Below, piece after piece: positions 1 through 9,509 of a DNA stretch of 64,000 nt. The DNA lies in NCBI GenBank assembly GCA_003934925.1, contig JQIX01000064.1, positions 38,970 to 102,969 on the forward strand, read 5' to 3'. A program made the translations under genes and the position numbers. Origin of the DNA: Epsilonproteobacteria bacterium (ex Lamellibrachia satsuma). GTDB taxonomy: Bacteria > Campylobacterota > Campylobacteria > Campylobacterales > Sulfurovaceae. Each line of letters starts with the position of its first letter. Within the stretch, counting starts at the first letter, position 1. The notes beneath the pieces were generated by a model. The model was not told the origin of the DNA, did no database searches, and was given only the letters and a program-made list of their open reading frames with translations.

Positions 1-342
1 AAAAAAGAGGTGTGTTATGAAAAGTAACTTCCTGTTGTGTAAACTTTTTTGATGATTTGCTATATTTTTTTTCTATGATATAGCTGATGTTTTCTGTATT
101 AATATTATGAGTATTCATTGTAAAGCTTTTTTCATTTTTTTAAACTCAAATATATATTAAAAATAATATTTACTCAAGTATTTATTTTGAGCAACTCAGT
201 GACCACGAGATCTATAGCTTTCCACCCTTACTTAAAAAATAGTAAGTTTACCTTTACCTTCATAAAATTATACCTAAAAAATGCCAAATACTAAAAGTTG
301 AAAAATTATTTAGGTAAAATAAACAAAAAATCAGGTTCACTA
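1..342. other. AT-rich non-coding stretch before polA
   Basis: No convincing gene is visible. The stretch is AT-rich with several T-runs. A TATAAT-like stretch around 265-273 could be the polA -10 region, but there is no clear -35. A tiny frame opens near base 17 behind an AGAGG motif and closes after 11 codons, too short to call. The end of a neighbouring gene left of the window cannot be excluded. Confidence 0.5.
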
Positions 343-3039
343 TTGAAAACAATTACAATTATAGATACATTCGGCTTTTTCTTCCGTTCTTATTTTGCAC
401 TTCCTCCTTTGCGCAATTCAGCAGGATTTCCTACAGGACTGCTCACGGGATTTATCAATCTTGTTGATTCCCTGCATCGTGACCATGCTACGGATTATCT
501 GGTATTTGCACTTGATAGTAAAGGCAAGACCTTCCGTAATGAGCTCTATCCTGAGTATAAAGCAAACCGTGAGGCGCCGCCGGAAGATCTGACCAAACAA
601 CTTCCTATTGCCATAGAATGGATAGAACAGATGGGATTTGCTAATCTTTCCCGTGAAGGTTTTGAAGCGGATGATGTTATCACGACAGTTACGAAGTTCG
701 CTAAAGAGCAGGGAATGAAGGTCAACATTGTTTCCCACGATAAAGACCTTTATCAGCTCATTGATGATGGTAAGGTTGTAATGTATGACTCTGTCAAGAA
801 GAAAGAGATAGATGAGCAGGCCTGCATAGAGAAATTTGGGGTCAGTCCTAAAGATTTTGTTGATTTTCAGGCGATCGTCGGAGACAGCTCGGACAATGTT
901 CCGGGTGTTAAAGGTATAGGTGTGAAGGGAGCGGCAAAACTTATAAACCAGTACCATACACTTGAAGCCATTTATGACGATATAGAGAATTGCGGGACAC
1001 CACGTATACAAAAACTTTTACAGGAAAGCAAAGAGAAAGCATTCCTTTCCCGTGAACTTGTAAGGATGCGATCAGATGTATTTAAAGATCTTGATCTGGA
1101 GAGTTTTGTTTTTGAAGACAGGAATTACCTGAGTTGTCTCATAGACGAATTCGAGCAGTATGAGATGAAACAAGCGATCAAAAAGTCACAGGTAGGGCAG
1201 GGGGAAGCCGGATGCCATGATGTTGTCAAACAAGAATCGAAAGAATCAAAACTTGGTTTTGAGGCCATTACCCTTGATACAAAAGAGAAGCTTTTAGGTG
1301 TGATCGTGAACATTGATGGTGATGATATCGTTGCCTTTGATACCGAGACTACAGGGTTGGATACCAAAATGGCTAAAATGGTGGGATTCAGTTTCTGTAC
1401 TTCTGCAGACAAAGCTTACTATGTTCCTGTAGGACATAGCTATTTGGGTGCAGGAGAACAGGTGGGTATTGAGGATGCTCTTGATGTGCTCAGAAAATTG
1501 ATGAAATACAGGATCGTAGGACAAAACCTGAAATTCGATCTTTCTTTGCTTTACAATCAATATGCGTTTGAGGAAGTTACCCCTTATGCAGATACGATGA
1601 TCATGGCATGGCTTGCCGATCCGGGCAGTAAAGTCGGGCTGGATGCATTAGCAGATAAATTTTTTGATTACAAAATGAAACCGTTCAAAGAGATGGTGAA
1701 AAAAGGGGAAAACTTTTCTGCTGTTTCCATAGATGATGCAACTTTTTATGCTGCGGAAGATGCCTGGATGACCTATCTGCTCTATGCTGCGATCAAAAAG
1801 AAGATGGAACTTTCTTCTCTGACTCATCTTTTAAAAGAAGCACAGAATGTGGAATATCCGTTCATTAATGTTCTTGCCCGAATGGAGCGCTTGGGAATAA
1901 AAGTAGATCAGTCAAAATTGCAAACTTTGCAAAAAACATTAAGTGAAGACCTGACAAGATTGACACAGGATATTTATAAACTGAGTGGAAGTGAATTCAA
2001 TATCAGATCCACACAACAGCTGGGTGTGGTCCTTTTTCAACAGCTTGGACTTAAAGGCGGCAAGAAAACCAAAACAGGATACAGTACAAATGAAGCGGTA
2101 CTCAGATCACTCAAAGGCGAACATCCTATTATTGAGAAAATACTGGAATATCGTGAATATCAGAAAATACTCTCAACGTATGTCGAACCTTTGCTGAAAC
2201 TGGCTAAAAAAGATCCACTGAGCCGCATCTATACTTCATTCCTTCAGACAGGGACAGCAACAGGCCGTTTGAGCTCAAAAGATCCGAACCTTCAGAATAT
2301 TCCGGTCCGCTCAAAACTGGGCCGTTCTGTAAGAGAAGCTTTTGTGGCAAAAGAGGGCTATAAACTGATCGGGATAGACTATTCCCAGATCGAACTTCGT
2401 TTGCTTGCACATTTTTCAAAAGATGCAGCACTAATGGAAGCATTTAACAACAATATAGACATCCATATGGCTACGGCAGTTAAACTTTTTGGAGAAGAGG
2501 AAGCCAAGGCAAAGCGTAATTTTGCCAAATCGGTCAACTTCGGTCTGCTTTACGGTATGGGTCCTAAAAAACTTTCAGACGAGCTTGGCATCACTTCTCA
2601 TGAAGCTAAAGAGATCATTGCCAATTACTTCGCCTCTTTCCCAACGGTGAAGCACTTTCTTGAAAGCATACAGGAACGTGTAAAGATAGACGGCTATGTG
2701 GAGACCATACTTAGAAGAAGACGTATCTTCGACTATGACAATGCCAACGGTATGCAAAAAGCTGCCTTCATGCGTGAGTCTGTCAATACGGTATTCCAGG
2801 GCTCTGCGGCAGACCTGATTAAGCTCTCTATGAACGAGATAGACAGTATGATACAGGATGAAAAACTTGATGCCCACATGCTTTTACAGATACATGATGA
2901 ACTGATCTTTGAGATCAAAGAGGAGAAAGTAGAAGAGATAAGCAAACGCTTCGCCTACACAATGGAAAATATCATGGAACTTGGAGTGCCGCTGGTATGC
3001 TCAGTAAGTGTGGGGGACAGCTGGGGTGAGTTGAAGTAA
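343..3039 (+). CDS. polA: DNA polymerase I
   Basis: Family A DNA polymerase (about 898 residues) for Okazaki-fragment processing and repair synthesis. The N-terminal 5'-3' exonuclease domain (about residues 1-290) has the acidic and helix-hairpin-helix parts (GDSSDNVPGVKGIG). A DnaQ-like 3'-5' exonuclease follows with all acidic motifs kept: FDTETTGL (Exo I), VGQNLKFD (Exo II) and YAAEDAWMTY (Exo III), so proofreading is probably active. The polymerase domain has motif A (GIDYSQIELR, about residue 678), motif B (KRNFAKSVNFGLLYG) and motif C (QIHDELIFE, about 850). I prefer the TTG at 343 because the protein then opens MKTITIIDTFGF, as in relatives, behind a weak AGG. An in-frame TTG at 298 would add 15 residues but has no ribosome binding site. 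Confidence 0.95.
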   Translation: MKTITIIDTFGFFFRSYFALPPLRNSAGFPTGLLTGFINLVDSLHRDHATDYLVFALDSKGKTFRNELYPEYKANREAPPEDLTKQLPIAIEWIEQMGFANLSREGFEADDVITTVTKFAKEQGMKVNIVSHDKDLYQLIDDGKVVMYDSVKKKEIDEQACIEKFGVSPKDFVDFQAIVGDSSDNVPGVKGIGVKGAAKLINQYHTLEAIYDDIENCGTPRIQKLLQESKEKAFLSRELVRMRSDVFKDLDLESFVFEDRNYLSCLIDEFEQYEMKQAIKKSQVGQGEAGCHDVVKQESKESKLGFEAITLDTKEKLLGVIVNIDGDDIVAFDTETTGLDTKMAKMVGFSFCTSADKAYYVPVGHSYLGAGEQVGIEDALDVLRKLMKYRIVGQNLKFDLSLLYNQYAFEEVTPYADTMIMAWLADPGSKVGLDALADKFFDYKMKPFKEMVKKGENFSAVSIDDATFYAAEDAWMTYLLYAAIKKKMELSSLTHLLKEAQNVEYPFINVLARMERLGIKVDQSKLQTLQKTLSEDLTRLTQDIYKLSGSEFNIRSTQQLGVVLFQQLGLKGGKKTKTGYSTNEAVLRSLKGEHPIIEKILEYREYQKILSTYVEPLLKLAKKDPLSRIYTSFLQTGTATGRLSSKDPNLQNIPVRSKLGRSVREAFVAKEGYKLIGIDYSQIELRLLAHFSKDAALMEAFNNNIDIHMATAVKLFGEEEAKAKRNFAKSVNFGLLYGMGPKKLSDELGITSHEAKEIIANYFASFPTVKHFLESIQERVKIDGYVETILRRRRIFDYDNANGMQKAAFMRESVNTVFQGSAADLIKLSMNEIDSMIQDEKLDAHMLLQIHDELIFEIKEEKVEEISKRFAYTMENIMELGVPLVCSVSVGDSWGELK

Positions 3040-3109
3040 CATTTTTTTTCTTACTTCATTTAGCTGAATGTAACTTCTTCTAATTAACATACCATTAGCA
3101 AACATGGGC

Positions 3110-3115
3110 TATAAT
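3110..3115 (+). promoter_or_regulatory. -10 element for ccsBA
   Basis: Perfect TATAAT preceded by TGGGC, about 46 bases before the ccsBA ATG. There is no obvious -35 hexamer, which is usual for sigma-70 promoters in this phylum. Confidence 0.5.
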
Positions 3116-3161
3116 CGCTTCTTATTATTTTGAAACTATATGAACAAAAGGGTTTTAAACC

Positions 3162-6100
3162 ATGTTAAAACGTATTTTATCTATGAAAATGGCTGTGCTG
3201 ATGATGTTTATTTTTGGTGTTGCCATAGGGACAGCGACATTTATAGAGAATGATTATGGTACACAAACTGCACAGGCACTTATCTACAAAGCACAATGGT
3301 TTGAATTCTTTTTAGCGTATTTTATACTTATTTTGACCTATCAGATCTTTAAATACAAATCTTACAAAACGAAACTTCCTGTATTCCTATTTCACTTTTC
3401 ATTCATTGTCATCGCCCTTGGTGCACTCATTACCCGTTATGTTGGTTATGAGGGGATTATGCACATTAGAGAAGGACAGGAGACGAACTTGATGGTCTCA
3501 GATGTGAAGACACTGCAACTTTTTGCAAGCAGTAAAGATGCCAATGCCTCTTTGGAAAAACCACTCTATTTCTCAACTATGACATCTAACAATCTCTCTG
3601 AAAATCTTAAAGTAGGGGATAAAACAGTACATCTTTCTTTAGTCAAATATCTGCCTACCGCACATGAAGAGATTTCCTATGATGCCAATGGTAAAACACT
3701 GATAGAGTTAAAGGTATCAGCAGGAGGACAGGGAAAAATCCACTTTTTTGAACCTGGAAGCATCAAAGATTTTGGTGGTTTTTATATTGCTTACAATAGA
3801 AAAAAGATCCCTGTAGACAAGCCGACTTTTGAGATTACAGGTCAGCCTGATGCCCTGAGGGTACACTTTCCATCTGGCTTGAGTACACTCAATATGGAGA
3901 CAAAAAAAAGTGCAGAACTTGCAGCGGGTGACAACACTCTAAGCAAAAGAACACTTTACCGTTTTGGAAGTAATGCTGTTGTAGTCAAAGCCATACATGA
4001 AAAAGCACGTTTAAAAATAGTTTCTCATGACCTTAAAACACAAGCAGGGCAAGCAGAGTTTATACAACTTAAAGTAAGTGTTGGTGATAAAAGTCAGATC
4101 ATTACCTGCAAACCAAGAAAAGGGCAAACGGGTGATTTAAAAAAAGTTACTTTGAATGGTGTAAAGATACAGCTTAGCATTGGTGCAAAAGTGATTCGTC
4201 TTCCATTTTCTATCAAGTTGGTGGATTTCCAGTTGGAGCGTTATCCGGGTTCTATGACACCGGCTTCGTATGCCAGTGAAGTTGTACTGATAGACAAAGA
4301 GAAAAATATTACTATGCCGTACAGGATCTATATGAACCACATTTTAGACTATAGAAATTACCGACTTTTCCAGTCTTCGTATGATCCTGATGAAAAAGGT
4401 ACAGTACTTTCTGTCAACCATGACCCAGGAACATTGCCTACATATTTAGGCTATTTATTACTTGGGCTAGGCATGTTATGGAGTCTGTTTATCCCAAGTG
4501 GAAGATTCCAAAAACTGCTTAAGGGTGCCAGAAAATTGCAAGGAAGCACAGTGGTGGCATTCCTTTTTGTGCTCTTGGCATTTGCTCCGCAAACCATCCA
4601 TGCTTCTGTACCACAGGTAGATGCCAAAGTACTCAAAGAGATGAAAGCATTTAGCCCAGAGCATTGCCGTAAATTCGGTATGCTTGCTGTGCAGGACAAC
4701 ATGGGGCGTATGAAGCCTATGGATACCGTGGCACATGATGTAATCTCTAAAATTACTGTCAAAACAAAGCCTTTCGGACTTGAACCTATACAAATATATT
4801 TGGGGATGATGCTGGAGCCTGAACTTTATCAGAATGTGCCTATGATCAAAATTGGGCATAAGAAAATTGCACTGGATCTCGGCTTGCCTAAAGATACACA
4901 ATATGCAAAATTTACAGATTTTTTCAGCGCAAAAGATAATGGCTATAAACTCTTCAAACAGATCACCGAGGCAAGCAGAAAAAAACCGCTTGATAAGACA
5001 CAGTATGATAAAGAACTGATCAAAGTGGATGAAAGAGTGAATGTTGCCTATATGGTTTATCAGGGGACGTTGATGCGTATTTACCCCAAGCCGCATGATG
5101 CCAACAATAAATGGTTTTCTCCTATGGAAGCAATGAAAAGTTTTGATGCGAAAGATGCACAAAATGTCAAAATGAGTATCTCTGCGTACTTCATGATGGT
5201 GGCGCAAGGACTAAAAACCGGAAAATGGGAATATGCTGACACAGCACTAAAAGGTATACAGAAGTTCCAACAACAATATGGTGCAGCAGTGCTTCCAAGT
5301 AAAAAACATATAGAGATGGAGATATGGTATAACAAACTGGGACTTTTCAGTAAACTTTTTCCTCTTTATCTGACATTGGGAATGATCTTGCTTATCTTTG
5401 CATTTATCCATGTAATGAAACCTGCTTTTTCTATGAAGTGGATCATGCGTATTGCGTGGAGTGTGTTGATATTTGGCTTTATCGTACATATTATCGGGAT
5501 GGGTATTCGTTGGTATATTGCAGGACATGCTCCTTGGTCCAATGCCTATGAGTCCATTGTATTCATTGCAGCAGCTACAGTATTTGCAGGGATCGTCTTG
5601 GCGCGAAAATCACCGTTTGCTTTAGCAGGAACAGCTCTCTTGGCCGGTTTTACGATGCTGGTTGCACATATGAATTTCATCAACCCGGAGATCACCAATC
5701 TTGTACCGGTACTTAAATCCTACTGGCTTATGATCCATGTGGCGACCATTATCTCCGGAGATGGTTTCCTTGGGTTGGGGTCTGTTCTTTCTCTACTGGT
5801 TCTTATCCTCTATATCATGAGAAGAAAAAAAGGACATAAAAATATTGACCGTTCCATTAAAGAGTTGACCAACCTTGCGGAAATGGGGCTTATTATCGGG
5901 TTATACCTGTTAACAATGGGGAACTTCCTCGGTGGTGTCTGGGCGAATGAAAGTTGGGGACGTTACTGGGGCTGGGATTCCAAAGAGACCTGGGCAGCCG
6001 TGACCATTCTTATCTATGCGACAGTGCTGCATCTAAGATTTATTCCGGCACTTAAATCGAATTTTGTTTTCAATGTAGCTTCGGTATGGGCATACAGTTC

Positions 6101-6260
6101 CGTACTTATGACATACTTCGGAGTAAACTACTACCTTTCCGGGCTTCACTCCTATGCGGCAGGTGATCCTGTACCTATTCCTGTGTGGGTCTATTATGGT
6201 ATTGCAGGGTTATTTGTGTTGACTGTTTTGGCAGCTAGAAACAGGAAAATGGAGAAGTAA
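3162..6260 (+). CDS. ccsBA: Cytochrome c biogenesis protein CcsBA (System II, fused)
   Basis: Single-polypeptide System II haem exporter and cytochrome c synthase in the inner membrane, which attaches haem to CXXCH motifs of periplasmic apocytochromes. At 1032 residues it has the size of the fused epsilonproteobacterial form. The N-terminal CcsB/ResB half has membrane segments near residues 10-30, 46-66 and 76-98 and a large periplasmic domain up to about 425. After another membrane segment and periplasmic stretch, the C-terminal CcsA half carries HAPWSNAYES (His about 789) and the haem-binding WWD motif WGRYWGWDSKETWA (about 932-945). It would serve the di-haem peroxidase and penta-haem cytochrome elsewhere in this window. 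It stands alone, with its own -10 box, and is followed by a palindrome and the convergent tcdA. Confidence 0.93.
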   Translation: MLKRILSMKMAVLMMFIFGVAIGTATFIENDYGTQTAQALIYKAQWFEFFLAYFILILTYQIFKYKSYKTKLPVFLFHFSFIVIALGALITRYVGYEGIMHIREGQETNLMVSDVKTLQLFASSKDANASLEKPLYFSTMTSNNLSENLKVGDKTVHLSLVKYLPTAHEEISYDANGKTLIELKVSAGGQGKIHFFEPGSIKDFGGFYIAYNRKKIPVDKPTFEITGQPDALRVHFPSGLSTLNMETKKSAELAAGDNTLSKRTLYRFGSNAVVVKAIHEKARLKIVSHDLKTQAGQAEFIQLKVSVGDKSQIITCKPRKGQTGDLKKVTLNGVKIQLSIGAKVIRLPFSIKLVDFQLERYPGSMTPASYASEVVLIDKEKNITMPYRIYMNHILDYRNYRLFQSSYDPDEKGTVLSVNHDPGTLPTYLGYLLLGLGMLWSLFIPSGRFQKLLKGARKLQGSTVVAFLFVLLAFAPQTIHASVPQVDAKVLKEMKAFSPEHCRKFGMLAVQDNMGRMKPMDTVAHDVISKITVKTKPFGLEPIQIYLGMMLEPELYQNVPMIKIGHKKIALDLGLPKDTQYAKFTDFFSAKDNGYKLFKQITEASRKKPLDKTQYDKELIKVDERVNVAYMVYQGTLMRIYPKPHDANNKWFSPMEAMKSFDAKDAQNVKMSISAYFMMVAQGLKTGKWEYADTALKGIQKFQQQYGAAVLPSKKHIEMEIWYNKLGLFSKLFPLYLTLGMILLIFAFIHVMKPAFSMKWIMRIAWSVLIFGFIVHIIGMGIRWYIAGHAPWSNAYESIVFIAAATVFAGIVLARKSPFALAGTALLAGFTMLVAHMNFINPEITNLVPVLKSYWLMIHVATIISGDGFLGLGSVLSLLVLILYIMRRKKGHKNIDRSIKELTNLAEMGLIIGLYLLTMGNFLGGVWANESWGRYWGWDSKETWAAVTILIYATVLHLRFIPALKSNFVFNVASVWAYSSVLMTYFGVNYYLSGLHSYAAGDPVPIPVWVYYGIAGLFVLTVLAARNRKMEK

Positions 6261-6262
6261 CC

Positions 6263-6290
6263 GTAGCGTGGGCATTCCTGCCCACGCTAC
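6263..6290. repeat. Perfect 12-bp palindrome between ccsBA and tcdA
   Basis: GTAGCGTGGGCA-TTCC-TGCCCACGCTAC: perfect 12-bp arms with a four-base loop, lying between convergent genes and overlapping the tcdA stop codon. Neither side has a T-tract, so it is not a textbook intrinsic terminator. It may be a REP-like dispersed palindrome serving as a bidirectional transcript end. Confidence 0.6.
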
Positions 6291-6922
6291 TTAAGAATGC
6301 GTTTGATCACTTCAGAACAAATAGTCAATCCAAAAGCGCCGGTAACAGCGACACATGAACCTTTCTCTTTGCATCTATCCTCTTCGGGTGAAAATACGAC
6401 TGTAAAATTCCTGTCAAATTTTGCTTTTTTCAGTTCATTTCGTATCTTTCTGGCAAGTGCATCTCCATGCGTTTTCCAGATAGAAGCTACTTCTATCTTG
6501 TTGGTCTCGAAACGTTTGGCGGAACCTACAGACATGATGAGCTTTTTATACTCTTTTTTTGCCAGTTCTATTTTCACTTTTGTCGTATCAGCAGCATCAA
6601 TGATGATGTCATAAGGGTCAAAATCAAAGTTCTCAACCCATGCCATGTTCATCTGCTGATGTATGGTCTTTATGCCAGGGTAGAGTTTGGCAAGTGTCTC
6701 TATCTTGCTTTCTCCGACCGCTTCTGAACCTATTTGTCTGTTCTGATTGGTCTCATCATAGATATCATAGTCCAGGATGGTAATATCATGGATACCTGAA
6801 CGGAAGAGACAGTCAAGGGCGTAAGAGCCTACACCGCCTACACCCAGGATGAGTATTTTGGCTTTTTGAAGCTTTTTAAAGCCATCATTTCCAAATAACT
6901 TACGGCAACGTTCAAATCTCAC
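6287..6922 (-). CDS. tcdA: tRNA threonylcarbamoyladenosine dehydratase (TcdA/ThiF family)
   Basis: E1-like enzyme expected to cyclise t6A37 in tRNA to ct6A using ATP. The Rossmann nucleotide-binding start is clear (ILGVGGVGSYALDCL, about residues 25-39), followed by the acidic strand ending ILDYDIYDETNQNRQIGS, the ATP and adenylation signature of the HesA/MoeB/ThiF group. At 211 residues it is shorter than the roughly 270 of E. coli TcdA, mostly at the C-terminus. The start is GTG, three bases after the surE stop, so the two are probably co-transcribed. The family assignment is strong; the exact tRNA role rests on similarity. Confidence 0.8.
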   Translation of the reverse strand: MRFERCRKLFGNDGFKKLQKAKILILGVGGVGSYALDCLFRSGIHDITILDYDIYDETNQNRQIGSEAVGESKIETLAKLYPGIKTIHQQMNMAWVENFDFDPYDIIIDAADTTKVKIELAKKEYKKLIMSVGSAKRFETNKIEVASIWKTHGDALARKIRNELKKAKFDRNFTVVFSPEEDRCKEKGSCVAVTGAFGLTICSEVIKRILK

Positions 6923-6925
6923 GGC

Positions 6926-7705
6926 TTATATCCATTTTTCCAAAGTATGAATATCATCATAAGAGGTCATGTCCAGATGTACAGGGGTAATGGAGACATA
7001 TCCGTCATTGATGGCTTCAAAGTCCGTAACATGGCCTTTTGTCTCCATCCAGCCCAATGCGGGTAGGCCTATCCAGTAGTACTCTTTTCCCCGCGGATTA
7101 ATATGTACTTCGGCATCATGCGCATAGAGTCTGTTACCTGCACGTGTGACCTTGAATCCCTTGCAATCTGAAGTTGGAACAGGTGGGACATTGATATTGA
7201 GAAATTTACGCGGAGGCAGAGGAAAATCTCCTTCAAAGATCTTTTGCACAAGTGCGGCGATGCTCTTTTGTGCCAGACCGTATCCGAATTTATCGATACT
7301 TTTTCCACTCTCCTTATAAACTTGGGAGATGGCAATAGCAGGGATACCCTGCAGCACCGCTTCCATAGCGGCAGATGCTGTACCTGAATAGGTGATATCC
7401 TCACCCATGTTTGAACCGATATTGATACCTGAGATGACTATATCCGGCCTGTTCTCTTTGGGAAAAAGTTTGGTCAGTGAGAGAAAGATACAATCCGAAG
7501 GTGTACCGTCATCCAGTTTGTAAAAGTGCTCTTCAAGCTGTACGAAATGCAGTGGTTTTGTCAGGGTAAGTGAATGGCCGCAAGCTGATTTTTCTATGGT
7601 AGGTGCTACTATGGTAACTTCTCCCAATGGTTTGAGTGCTTCAGCCAGTGCCAGAAGCCCCTCTGACTCAAAGCCATCGTCATTGGTAATTAATATTTTC
7701 TTCAT
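6926..7705 (-). CDS. surE: 5'/3'-nucleotidase SurE
   Basis: Metal-dependent nucleoside monophosphate phosphatase of the SurE family (259 residues), a cytoplasmic stationary-phase survival enzyme. Its hallmark N-terminus is present (MKKILITNDDGFESEGL, with the DD metal ligands), as are SACGHSLTLTKPL, GTPSDCIFLSL and SGINIGSNMGEDITYSGT. Length is typical. It begins a minus-strand pair with tcdA and is divergent from greA, with a TATAAT on its strand about 30 bases before its ATG. Confidence 0.93.
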   Translation of the reverse strand: MKKILITNDDGFESEGLLALAEALKPLGEVTIVAPTIEKSACGHSLTLTKPLHFVQLEEHFYKLDDGTPSDCIFLSLTKLFPKENRPDIVISGINIGSNMGEDITYSGTASAAMEAVLQGIPAIAISQVYKESGKSIDKFGYGLAQKSIAALVQKIFEGDFPLPPRKFLNINVPPVPTSDCKGFKVTRAGNRLYAHDAEVHINPRGKEYYWIGLPALGWMETKGHVTDFEAINDGYVSITPVHLDMTSYDDIHTLEKWI

Positions 7706-7734
7706 TAAAATTCTTTTAAGATATAATTAATGCT

Positions 7735-7756
7735 ATTATAACCTTTTTGGTATAAT
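7735..7756. promoter_or_regulatory. Divergent -10 boxes for surE and greA
   Basis: A minus-strand TATAAT (7735-7740) faces surE, and a plus-strand TATAAT preceded by TTTTGG (7751-7756) faces greA. The two perfect -10 hexamers are ten bases apart, so polymerase binding at one probably excludes the other. Confidence 0.55.
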
Positions 7757-7799
7757 ACCTCCAAACAAAATATAAACGAATCATTTTAAAGGACTTATC

Positions 7800-8285
7800 G
7801 TGCAAAAAGAGCCGATGTTAAGAAAAACCTATATTAAACTTTCAGAAGAATTGGAGCAGTTAAAAACGGTAGAGAGAGGGAAAATTGCAAAAGTTATAGA
7901 TGAAGCAAGAGAACTGGGTGACCTTAAGGAAAATGCAGAATATCATGCAGCAAAAGATAAGCAGGGGCTTATGGAAGCACGTATTGCAGAACTTACAGAT
8001 ATCGTAGGAAGGGCTCAGGTTGTTGATCCATCTACATTTGCCCATGAGAGAGTGAGTTTCGGTTCAACAGTCATCTTGACAGATCATGCAACAGACGAAG
8101 ATATAAAATATACGATCGTAGGGGGACAGGAGTCAGATCCTCAGGCAGGGCTGATCTCTATTCATTCACCAATGGCAAGAGCATTGATGGGTAAAGAAGA
8201 AGGAGATGAAGTAGAAGTCATTCTTCCAAGTGGTAAAAAAACATATGACATTGATGAGGTGTTGTATGAAGAGATCAAGCTGTAA
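7800..8285 (+). CDS. greA: Transcription elongation factor GreA
   Basis: Cleavage factor that rescues backtracked RNA polymerase by stimulating transcript hydrolysis. The 161 residues show an N-terminal antiparallel coiled coil with the acidic tip (GDLKENAEYHAAKDKQ, about residues 40-55) and a C-terminal FKBP-like domain ending in the family pattern SPMARALMGKEEGDEV. The start is GTG behind an AAAGGA ribosome binding site. argC follows after 23 bases. Confidence 0.95.
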   Translation: MQKEPMLRKTYIKLSEELEQLKTVERGKIAKVIDEARELGDLKENAEYHAAKDKQGLMEARIAELTDIVGRAQVVDPSTFAHERVSFGSTVILTDHATDEDIKYTIVGGQESDPQAGLISIHSPMARALMGKEEGDEVEVILPSGKKTYDIDEVLYEEIKL

Positions 8286-8308
8286 AAAAATTAAAAATTG
8301 GGGACAAT

Positions 8309-9316
8309 ATGGTAAAAGTTGGTATTGTTGGGGCGAGTGGATATACAGGTCTTGAGCTGGTGAAAATGTTGGTAAGCCATCCTGGTTTTCAGTTGACCTA
8401 TCTTGCAACGACGCAGGGTGACACGATGGTCGAGATATTGCATCCTTCACTTGCAGATGTTATCAGCCTTCCTGTAGAAAAAGCAGAAGTCGATGCAGTA
8501 TCTGAAAACTGTGAACTAGTCTTTCTTGCTCTTCCGCACAAAGCTTCTATGGGCTTTGCCAAGGGACTTATCGAAAAAGGGATTAAAGTCGTAGATCTCT
8601 CGGCAGACTATCGTTTGGAGCTGGATACCTATGAGGAACATTACTGTGAGCATGAAGACAAAGAGCATCTTGTTGATTCTGTATATGCACTTATAGAGTA
8701 TTATCGTGGAGAGTTGAAAACAGCGAAACTGGCAGCTGGGCCAGGATGTTACCCTACAGCAACACTTCTTGGCATTTTGCCATTTATTCCCTATATTGAT
8801 ACTTCTACTCCTCTTTTTGTAGATGCCAAGTCCGGTGTGAGCGGAGCGGGAAAGAAGCTTTCAGAAACAACGCATTTCGTAACGATCAATGACAATATCT
8901 TTGCCTACAATCCTTTAAAACACCGCCATGCACCAGAGATCGCCGAAAAGATAGAAAAGGTACACGGAGTTAAAATGAATGTCAATTTCGTACCGCATCT
9001 CATTCCTGCGACACGTGGTGAACTGGTCTCTGTATATGCTACGTTAAAAGAAGATATCGATCCTCTTGAAATATTGAAAAAACACTATGTAAATGATCCG
9101 TTCATCCGTATACGTGAAACACCTGTTGACATAAAAAGTACGGCAGGTACACATTTCTGTGATATCTTTGCAGCAAAGAACGGAAATGCTCTTTTCGTCA
9201 GTTCGGCTATTGATAACCTGTTGCGTGGAGCGAGTTCTCAGGCATTGGCTGCTGCGAATTTGATGTGTGGATATGATGAGGGGATGGGGTTACCAGTGAT
9301 TCCTTATATGCCGTAA
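8309..9316 (+). CDS. argC: N-acetyl-gamma-glutamyl-phosphate reductase
   Basis: Third step of arginine biosynthesis: NADPH-dependent reduction of N-acetylglutamyl-5-phosphate to the semialdehyde. The 335 residues carry the Rossmann motif VGIVGASGYTGLELV at the N-terminus, the catalytic cysteine in AAGPGCYPTATLLG (about residue 147) and the substrate-side HRHAPEI. A GGGGA motif precedes the ATG. It is close behind greA and probably shares its transcript. No other arg gene is nearby. Confidence 0.95.
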   Translation: MVKVGIVGASGYTGLELVKMLVSHPGFQLTYLATTQGDTMVEILHPSLADVISLPVEKAEVDAVSENCELVFLALPHKASMGFAKGLIEKGIKVVDLSADYRLELDTYEEHYCEHEDKEHLVDSVYALIEYYRGELKTAKLAAGPGCYPTATLLGILPFIPYIDTSTPLFVDAKSGVSGAGKKLSETTHFVTINDNIFAYNPLKHRHAPEIAEKIEKVHGVKMNVNFVPHLIPATRGELVSVYATLKEDIDPLEILKKHYVNDPFIRIRETPVDIKSTAGTHFCDIFAAKNGNALFVSSAIDNLLRGASSQALAAANLMCGYDEGMGLPVIPYMP

Positions 9317-9509
9317 AGAATCACTGCTAACTAATATAATTTTATTTTTTCGTATTTCCTTTTATTTGAATTGAGGTGTTGTTTCTCTCTTCATTTTTTT
9401 AGAAAAAACGAAGCAAAAAAGCGTCGTGACTCTCGAATCGCTCTGCTTTCAAGGGCGTTCGCCACGACAAGAGCACACTTCGTGTGATTAATAGGAGGGA
9501 GGAGAGTTA
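9317..9509. other. Intergenic stretch with potential RNA structure
   Basis: No ORF. Bases about 9423-9470 contain GTCGTG and CACGAC arms enclosing 35-40 bases with further complementary pieces, and CACA-CTTCG-TGTG sits just downstream. A very strong AGGAGGGAGGAG ribosome binding site for the next gene closes the stretch. The structure could be the argC transcript end or a leader for the following operon; I cannot decide which. Confidence 0.35.

Noticed and set aside
418..1011. 197-codon minus-strand frame inside polA
   Set aside because: It lies fully within the conserved polA exonuclease domain, has no ribosome binding site or family resemblance, and is an antisense shadow.
4476..5207. 243-codon minus-strand frame inside ccsBA
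   Set aside because: Composition rich in His, Cys and Phe is typical of an antisense reading of a membrane-protein gene; the plus strand is clearly coding.
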